Below the pieces are notes generated by a model. It did not search any database and had not been told where the DNA came from. It saw only the letters and a program-made list of their open reading frames with translations. From a virus: a DNA stretch of 25,416 bases. Each line of letters opens with the position of its first letter. Positions within the stretch are counted from its first letter, which is position 1. A program made the translations under genes and the position numbers. The stretch spans positions 1 through 25,416 of the IMG/VR virus record IMGVR_UViG_3300046001_005163. The stretch is one strand, 5' to 3'. This document shows positions 20,475-25,416 of the stretch, piece after piece.

Positions 20475-22073
20475 TCAGTCGGCTGAGGAGGTGTCGATGG
20501 CGGCGAGCTCGGCGGCGATGTCATCAGGTGACAGGGTGCCAGCCATGCCGGCCATGGCCTGCAGATGCGCGGGATCGATGGCGAGCAGGGTGGCAATGCT
20601 GGCGGGGATCTGGCCGCGATTAGCGAGTGCAAACTGCACGTCACCGAGCTTCTCCAGAATGCGAGCCTGCCGCACAGCGAGTCCACTGCCACCGGTGCGG
20701 CGCTCAATGAAGTCTTCCATGGTCTCGGCATTGGCGCGCAGGCGCTCCATGTCGGCACGGTGATCACGACCGAGATCGACGGAGGGATCTGGATCACAGA
20801 CGAAGTCGATCTGGTTCCAATCCTCCACGGCGGCGAATTGATAGAGCGGGCCGCCTGGCTGCATGGCATCTGCCAGCACCCATTCCCATGTCCACTGCAG
20901 GAGTGGATAAAGCAGGGCGCGCAGGTTCTCATGCGCACGGCGCACTTTTTCAATCACCCCACGGAAGGCGGTGCCACCGAGACTGCCCATGCCAAAGATC
21001 CACTCGACGGGATAACCGAGACCGAAGACGAAGGGATGAGTGAGCTCTTCCAGAATAGTCTTGAATGGGATGGCCTCTCCACCCTGGAAGAAGTTCATGG
21101 TCTCACCTTCAGCCAGGGGAATCATGACGGCGCCATCGGCGATCTCAACAAAGCGCTTGCCAGTATCGGCAGCTGGTGTGCCGGTCTTCTCGGCGGCCAT
21201 GGCCTGCTGCATGGCATTGGGCACTTTGCCATCACGGGTGGTGGTGGCGCCGAGGAGGGCGCTGCGGATCTTGGCGCTGTGCTTGCGGATGGCTTTCAGA
21301 TCAAGCACATCGAGCAGGTCTTCATTGCTGCGGAAGATGACAGGGATGCCGTGGTATTGGTTGAAGCGCTCATGCTGCTTCAGGTGGAAGACATTGGCAG
21401 CGGAGATGTCGAGTGTCTTGGCACTGGCCGATGACATGGTTGAGTCATCCAGGCGGACCCGCAGCGTCTGGAGCTGGTCGAGTGCGTTGTATTGCAGGCC
21501 ATCGATCCAGCGGCCGAGCTTGGCCTCGGTGGTGCTGAGATTGCTGCTGACGAGCTGGTCACGGGTGAGAGTCTGGATCTGGAGCCTGCGGCGCGACTTG
21601 TCTGAGAGTGACCAGGTAGTGGCGATGTCACCATTGTCGGCGACCTTTTGCAGGAAGATCTCGCCATCGCCCAAACAAGCGGCGAGCCAGCGGGCCTGCA
21701 GATCGGCGAGGGTGCCTTCTTTCCGAATGTCCACGGCACGGGAATCAGACCATGATTTGTAGAGCTTGGTGGCCGCGGCCTTGAACTCGGGATTCTCTGA
21801 GCAGGATTTCAGGCCGATACCTTTGCCGATGGCTTCCTTTGGCAGACCGCTGATGCAGTAGGAGACGACGGGGATTTTCTCCTGCAGGAAGCGGCTGATC
21901 TGCACGCGGTCGCGTGACTTGCTCATGCCCTCAAGCTGCTTCGTGGACCATGGCTGATAGGTGGGCAGCACGCGGTAGGTGCCGGTGCTGGTGGGCAGTG
22001 CAGCATTGACTGGCCCGCCACTTGCTTTGGTGCCGGTGATGATGGTGCTTTTTGACGCGGATTTTTTTGCCAT
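20475..22073 (-). CDS. Portal protein (lambda gpB family)
   Basis: The product is 532 aa, the usual length for the lambda-type portal family (Phage_portal_2). Twelve copies would form the DNA entry ring at one capsid vertex. Motifs of the family include LPTYQPWSTKQLEGMSKSRD and RDQLVSSNLS early, NVFHLKQHERFNQYHGIPVI, then LEELTHPFVFGLGYPVEWIF with MGSLGGTAFRG and the C-terminal RRAHENLRALLYPLLQWTWE. The order terminase-connector-portal-protease is that of lambda A-W-B-C. Start ATG is 5 nt after the upstream stop; the end lies 26 bp before the protease start. Confidence 0.9.
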   Translation of the reverse strand: MAKKSASKSTIITGTKASGGPVNAALPTSTGTYRVLPTYQPWSTKQLEGMSKSRDRVQISRFLQEKIPVVSYCISGLPKEAIGKGIGLKSCSENPEFKAAATKLYKSWSDSRAVDIRKEGTLADLQARWLAACLGDGEIFLQKVADNGDIATTWSLSDKSRRRLQIQTLTRDQLVSSNLSTTEAKLGRWIDGLQYNALDQLQTLRVRLDDSTMSSASAKTLDISAANVFHLKQHERFNQYHGIPVIFRSNEDLLDVLDLKAIRKHSAKIRSALLGATTTRDGKVPNAMQQAMAAEKTGTPAADTGKRFVEIADGAVMIPLAEGETMNFFQGGEAIPFKTILEELTHPFVFGLGYPVEWIFGMGSLGGTAFRGVIEKVRRAHENLRALLYPLLQWTWEWVLADAMQPGGPLYQFAAVEDWNQIDFVCDPDPSVDLGRDHRADMERLRANAETMEDFIERRTGGSGLAVRQARILEKLGDVQFALANRGQIPASIATLLAIDPAHLQAMAGMAGTLSPDDIAAELAAIDTSSAD

Positions 22074-22078
22074 GATGA

Positions 22079-22411
22079 TTAGCCGAGGATGTCGGCAGGG
22101 GCTCCGTCAAAACGGAAGCCGAAGGGTTTTGAAAACTGGCTGGCGGTGGCTCCGGCCTGCTGGGCCTCGACGGTCTCGATGGCGGCGCGGAGGGCGGCGC
22201 GGCGATCCTCCGGCGTGCTGCTGCGGAACTGGGCGCTGTGACTGGAGCCGACGAAGCTGAGGCTGGTGATCTCCTCACCACTGCGATCGGCGGCGGCCTC
22301 CAAATACAGATCACGCAGCCAGTTGAACTGGGCGGTGAGATCGGTGTCGTAACGCAAGCGGGCCTCGAAGAGATAGTCGCTGGTGAGGTCGGAGATATTG
22401 ACGGTGGCCAT
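22079..22411 (-). CDS. gpW-like head-tail connector
   Basis: The product is 110 aa from ATG 22411 (MATVNISDLTSDYLFEARLR). The same frame also opens at TTG 22432, which overlaps the terminase stop (TTGA) and would add seven residues. The C-terminal half (EEITSLSFVGSSHSAQFRSS followed by a RRAALRAAIETVEA helix) agrees with the gpW pattern of a beta hairpin with an F-T/S strand followed by a helix. Lambda W (68 aa) lies between A and B just as here; this copy has an extra N-terminal helical part. It joins the portal to the tail interface. The identification is by order and short pattern. Confidence 0.6.
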   Translation of the reverse strand: MATVNISDLTSDYLFEARLRYDTDLTAQFNWLRDLYLEAAADRSGEEITSLSFVGSSHSAQFRSSTPEDRRAALRAAIETVEAQQAGATASQFSKPFGFRFDGAPADILG

Positions 22412-22428
22412 CACGCGGGAAGGCTGTG

Positions 22429-24231
22429 TCAAAGGAAGCCAGCAGCGCGGGCGATCTGGCTGGCAAGGACGGCATACTTGCCGCAGTCGCCAAAGTGGTC
22501 ACTGAGCACGCGCTTCCACTTGCCTGTCTGGCGGTCTTTTTGCTGATGGCTGAGGCCCTGCATGAGATCGAAGTCGGCGTCGGCAGGGATGCAGATGGGT
22601 GGGCCTTTTTTCCGCTGGATGCGGCGGCCATAGAACTCGTCCTTCAACTGGGTGTCGCTGTAGGTGTAGAGCTTCAGGTTCGGCCGTGAGGCGGCACGGG
22701 TTTCGTTCCATGTGCCGACGGCGGCGTCATTGCCTTTCACGGGCCAGAAGAATCCGCCGCTGCGCTCACAGATGTCATAGCATTCTTCAGTGGCCCACCC
22801 GGTGTCGATGTAGCCGACCTGCGGAATGCAGAACTCGGTGGTGCCTGCAATGTAGTAACGCAGGCTGGAAAGGAAGCTGGCACTGATGAGATCACGCTCT
22901 GAGATGAGTGTGCCCCAGTCGATATACATGACGCTCATGTCTGGCATGATGGCGCTGACGGCCCAGTGCGTGGCTTTCTCTCCGGGGTCGGCGGTGAGCA
23001 CCAGCATGCGCGGGCGGGTCGGCAGGACGCGCCGGGCATAGACACCTTTGAGCGCGAGGATATGTTTCTCGGTGACGTTGTAGGCGAGCGCTGACCAGGG
23101 CAGAGCAAGCCATGAGTTGTAGTAATTCTGCAGGCCGGTGGTGATGAGGTCGCCTTTCTCAAGGAACTCTTTGGCCATGTCGCCAAAGGTGACCTTCGGT
23201 GCGTAGAAGCTGGGGATGCGGAAGCTGCGATCTGAGAGCGGTGCATTGAGATTGTGATGCACTTCCTCATAGCCATCGATCATGGCAGGCTTCGATTCAT
23301 CGGCGATGAGGCAGCCATTCTTCGGGCAGACGTAGCGCACGGATGAACGCACTTTTTCAATGTCCCACGTGCCATCGGTGCGCCGTGCATCCGGCGACCA
23401 GATGAGCGAGCGGTAGGAATCCGAGGAGGCGCGCTCCTGCTCGGCTTCAAGGATGTCCTCAAGATCTTCCTCGGCAGCGGCGGTTTTCTTGACTTCAAAC
23501 TCAAACGGGAAGTGGTGGCCGCAGTGCGGGCATGGCACATGAAAGTGGGTCTGGGTGCCGCGCTCGTATGTCTGCCAGGCGATGTGGTTGGGCGTGTTCG
23601 GCGTGAAGTCCATGAGCTGGAGCTCAAGGCCACGGAATTCTTTGGTGCGCTCAAAGGCAAGCTTGATGGGGTGGGCCTCGGGGGCCTGGTCGCGCTGATG
23701 CTGGATGACCTTGGCAGCCTCGCAGATATAGACGATGCCCTGCGTGCTGCCACTGGTGGAGGTGTCGGAATTGATCCCCTCAAACACGATGAAGCCGCCG
23801 GACATCTCCATGGCGAGCTTGCGGAATTTCGCGGGATCAAAGGGCTTGTGGATGCGCAGCGCGTGGTTTTCTTCGATCAATGCACCGAGCCTTTTCTCGC
23901 TGATCTCGACGCGCAGCCAGTCCTCGGAATTGCCAAGGATCAGTGTGGGCATGGGGCTGTGCGGGATGCGGTAGGCGAGGATGAGAATGCAGCACGTTGT
24001 CTTTCCCACCTGCGATCCGGCAGCGAGCGTGAGCGATCGCACGCCAGACTGCGGGTGCCCGCACTCGAGGATGCTGCGCATGAACGGTCGGCGGCGCACG
24101 CTGAATGGACCGGATGAGGCTGGCGCCATCTTCGCTGGCAGCACGATGTTTTGCTCACACCAGCTGGTCACCGGCGGTGCCTGGCTGAAGGAGAAGTCCT
24201 CGCGCAGAAAGGTGGCGATGCGTGAACTCAT
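22429..24231 (-). CDS. terL: Terminase large subunit, GpA family
   Basis: The product is 600 aa. It drives DNA packaging and cuts concatemers. The ATPase part has Walker A AGSQVGKT at residues 71-78. The Walker B-like strand is GIVYICEAAKV (166-175), in which the usual Asp-Glu is Cys-Glu. A zinc-ribbon-like pair follows: CPHC at 234-237 and CPKNGC at 302-307. The nuclease part contains Asp415 in LTADPG and Asp476 in GYIDTG. The motifs and length fit GpA (lambda A-like) terminases, so cos-type cutting is possible. The start ATG overlaps the small-subunit stop (ATGA). The next gene follows after a TTGACA hexamer that includes this stop. Confidence 0.9.
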   Translation of the reverse strand: MSSRIATFLREDFSFSQAPPVTSWCEQNIVLPAKMAPASSGPFSVRRRPFMRSILECGHPQSGVRSLTLAAGSQVGKTTCCILILAYRIPHSPMPTLILGNSEDWLRVEISEKRLGALIEENHALRIHKPFDPAKFRKLAMEMSGGFIVFEGINSDTSTSGSTQGIVYICEAAKVIQHQRDQAPEAHPIKLAFERTKEFRGLELQLMDFTPNTPNHIAWQTYERGTQTHFHVPCPHCGHHFPFEFEVKKTAAAEEDLEDILEAEQERASSDSYRSLIWSPDARRTDGTWDIEKVRSSVRYVCPKNGCLIADESKPAMIDGYEEVHHNLNAPLSDRSFRIPSFYAPKVTFGDMAKEFLEKGDLITTGLQNYYNSWLALPWSALAYNVTEKHILALKGVYARRVLPTRPRMLVLTADPGEKATHWAVSAIMPDMSVMYIDWGTLISERDLISASFLSSLRYYIAGTTEFCIPQVGYIDTGWATEECYDICERSGGFFWPVKGNDAAVGTWNETRAASRPNLKLYTYSDTQLKDEFYGRRIQRKKGPPICIPADADFDLMQGLSHQQKDRQTGKWKRVLSDHFGDCGKYAVLASQIARAAGFL

Positions 24232-24959
24232 GCGGCGTGCAGTGATGGCGTGAGATGGTCGAGCCCTTCAATGCACTGCTGGATCTGGGGATAGAGTCGA
24301 TTGATGAGATACTCGGTGGCACCACGAATGGCCTGCTGCTGGTTCGTGGGATTCACTAGGGAGGCTTGCTCGGCCGGCATATTGGAAAGCATGTTCCTCA
24401 ATGGAATCAGGAAGCCGGAACGGAAGGCATGAAACTCATTGGCCGGGATGAGGCGCCGCTGATCGATCTGCCACTGCGTGTGCTTTTGCAGGGCCTTGTC
24501 ATAATCGGCCCGCAGCTTGATCAGCATCGAGGCATGCACACAAGCCATGGCATCATCACGCGGGAGTGCACGACCCGTGCCTTTTTCATGACCGCCCAGG
24601 CACCGCTGCCACATGGCGAAGTGCTCGGCCCACAGCGACCACGCCGCGGCGAGCATGCGCTCAGGCTCGGCGAGATCATCGCTGGCACGCTGCAATGCTG
24701 AAGGCGGCGGTGGCGGTGCTAGGGGTGACACGTGGGAAAGCACCTGCACCTCGACCTGCGTCATCGGCTCCCGCGCTGAACGACTGACCGCTGAGACCAT
24801 CGTCGCCTGGCTGAATCGCTTCCAGTCAGCGGTCTGCCCTTTCGCATGCCGCTGCGCCGTGCGCAGTGATACACCCGTGCTGGCGGCATAGGCCTTCAGC
24901 ACGCCAGCGAATGCCCTGTCCTTGGTGCCGCTCATTGGTGTCGCATTTGAGTCAGACAC
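24228..24959 (-). CDS. Terminase small subunit-like DNA-binding protein
   Basis: The product is 243 aa from GTG 24959, or 235 aa from ATG 24935 (MSGTKDRAFAGVLKAYAAST). Residues about 20-42 (GVLKAYAASTGVSLRTAQRH) look like a helix-turn-helix, as in terminase small subunits that recognise the packaging site. A Pro-rich linker (SPLAPPPPPSALQ) and a helical part follow (AWSLWAEHFAMWQRCLGG; LIKLRADYDKALQKHTQWQI). It directly precedes the large subunit with an ATGA overlap. Repeated GGTGTCGC motifs lie over and upstream of the start and are possible target sites. Neither start has a Shine-Dalgarno box. Confidence 0.72.
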   Translation of the reverse strand: MSDSNATPMSGTKDRAFAGVLKAYAASTGVSLRTAQRHAKGQTADWKRFSQATMVSAVSRSAREPMTQVEVQVLSHVSPLAPPPPPSALQRASDDLAEPERMLAAAWSLWAEHFAMWQRCLGGHEKGTGRALPRDDAMACVHASMLIKLRADYDKALQKHTQWQIDQRRLIPANEFHAFRSGFLIPLRNMLSNMPAEQASLVNPTNQQQAIRGATEYLINRLYPQIQQCIEGLDHLTPSLHAA

Positions 24960-25025
24960 GGCATGTCAACGTCGCAGCGACACCGATGGCGCTAATCCGG
25001 TGTCGCATCCGCCAAGTCGCGACAC
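24937..25025. promoter_or_regulatory. GGTGTCGC repeat cluster at the terminase small subunit start (cos/pac or operator candidate)
   Basis: GGTGTCGCAT occurs as direct copies at 24937-24946 and 24999-25008. GCGACACCG at 24977-24985 and CGGTGTCGC at 24998-25006 form a perfect 9-bp inverted repeat around 12 nt. GTCGCGAC at 25016-25023 is a palindrome with a related core. Four related sites in 90 bp at the 5' end of a terminase small subunit gene fit a packaging-protein binding site or an operator. Which of the two cannot be told. Confidence 0.5.
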
Positions 25026-25135
25026 TTCATTTTCTCCCATTGAGACTTTTAACCCGCTGGGGGCATAGGGTGGGGAAAAAGATTCCTTACCGGGCGGGGG
25101 CCATGCCGGGCGCGCTGCAGGTGACCTACTGAGGC

Positions 25136-25408
25136 GTGACGGGCAGTGACGGCGCTGTGACGGCAGTGCCGTCACTGTGGAACGCTGATGAAGTCAGGGC
25201 TTCGGCTACTCTGTGACGGCTGTGACTTTAAATTCTATCCCTTACCCAACCCATTCAGAGAAAGCAGAGAGCACACACTGAATTCGCGCTTGCTGGCTCA
25301 GAACCCGACGGAAATCACCGTCACGCCGTCACATGCGCGTTCCACGCTGATGGTTTGGGCGTTCCACTGTGACGGCAGTGACGTAACACAGGCGTAACCA
25401 CCCGTCAC
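25136..25408. repeat. GTGACGG/CCGTCAC repeat cluster (iteron- or operator-like)
   Basis: GTGACGG occurs on the plus strand at 25136, 25146, 25157, 25213 and 25369. The reverse CCGTCAC occurs at about 25169, 25318, 25326 and 25402. Nine copies in 273 bp far exceed chance for a 7-mer. Clusters of this kind serve as binding sites for phage replication initiators, repressors or integrase arms. The core CGGCAGT also appears in the repeats next to the integrase at 464-484 and 617-637. Confidence 0.65.
25157..25175. repeat. 19-bp perfect palindrome GTGACGGCA-G-TGCCGTCAC
   Basis: Nine bases pair perfectly around a single central G. It is the strongest dyad in the cluster and typical of a dimeric regulator operator. 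Bases 25165-25185 also form, with 25359-25379, an inverted repeat (19 of 21 identical) that encloses about 170 bp. Confidence 0.7.
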
Positions 25409-25416
25409 ACAAGCCG

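Larger units (their letters stand above)
25026..25416. other. Non-coding control region upstream of the terminase genes
   Basis: This stretch has no convincing gene; the open frame at 25188-25397 is Cys/Ser/Arg-rich without protein-like pattern. It holds the GTGACGG/CCGTCAC repeat cluster (25136-25408), a 19-bp palindrome, a long inverted repeat, and an A+T-rich spot (ACTTTAAATTCTATCC around 25224-25239) that may be easy to open. A promoter for the leftward late operon is expected here or in 24960-25025, but no clear -35/-10 pair was seen on the minus strand. Confidence 0.55.

Noticed and set aside
19507-21434. Long plus-strand open frames (299 and 289 aa) opposite the protease and portal genes
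   Set aside because: They mirror the codon pattern of well-identified minus-strand genes and show no domain.
24931-24969. Sigma70-type promoter from TTGACA upstream of the terminase genes
   Set aside because: No TATAAT-like -10 box at 16-18 nt, and the same hexamer recurs at eight other junctions without one.
25188-25397. Plus-strand 69-aa open frame at the right end
   Set aside because: Covers the GTGACGG repeat cluster, has no protein-like pattern and no ribosome site.

Overview
The window is the late (structural and lysis) module of a tailed double-stranded DNA phage or prophage, apparently a siphovirus with lambda-like head-gene order. Host assignment is an inference only. The high G+C, the near absence of Shine-Dalgarno boxes, Sec signal peptides on three tail-region or virion-like genes and TTCATCCTT-type intergenic repeats together suggest Verrucomicrobiota or a relative. 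No rRNA, complete tRNA, CRISPR array or transposase was seen.

Layout. Positions 1-383 hold the 5' part of a GYF_2-domain membrane protein on the minus strand, running off the window. Positions 384-677 are a 294-bp non-coding stretch with paired CGGCAGT repeats, a hairpin and a tRNA-3'-end-like segment, plausibly the attachment region. A tyrosine integrase (678-1787, +) follows and meets the end of the late operon tail to tail. All other genes are on the minus strand, so the operon is read from right to left. In transcription order it has: small and large terminase, gpW-like connector, portal, ClpP-fold protease with a nested scaffold, major capsid protein, head-completion and neck proteins, tail terminator and tube candidates, a tail-assembly chaperone with a canonical -1 frameshift site (lambda G/GT type), a tape measure of 578 residues, distal tail proteins, three related beta-domain tail proteins (one collagen-like), a repeat-rich secreted-type fibre, a LamG lectin-like protein, and a lysis cassette. 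The lysis cassette contains a two-TM holin-like protein, a lipoprotein, a 60-aa protein, a 34-aa one-TM microprotein and a cysteine-hydrolase endolysin. Positions 24960-25416, upstream of the terminase, are a repeat- and palindrome-rich control region.

Most notable: (1) two 59/61-bp elements at 7502-7562 and 12881-12939 with the architecture of integron attC sites (inverted GCCGAAC/GTTCGGC ends, unpaired 8-nt spacers, inner stem with an extra unpaired base). Each lies directly after a gene inside the tail operon, and one follows an ORF that looks unlike its phage neighbours. (2) A G_GGA_AAC slippery heptamer directly before the chaperone stop codon. (3) An FCCH-like beta insertion in the major capsid protein. 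(4) A TTGACA hexamer at nine gene junctions, four times exactly 13 nt before a start codon. (5) A fibre signal peptide encoded by a copy of an intergenic repeat. (6) Clustered palindromes upstream of the terminase.
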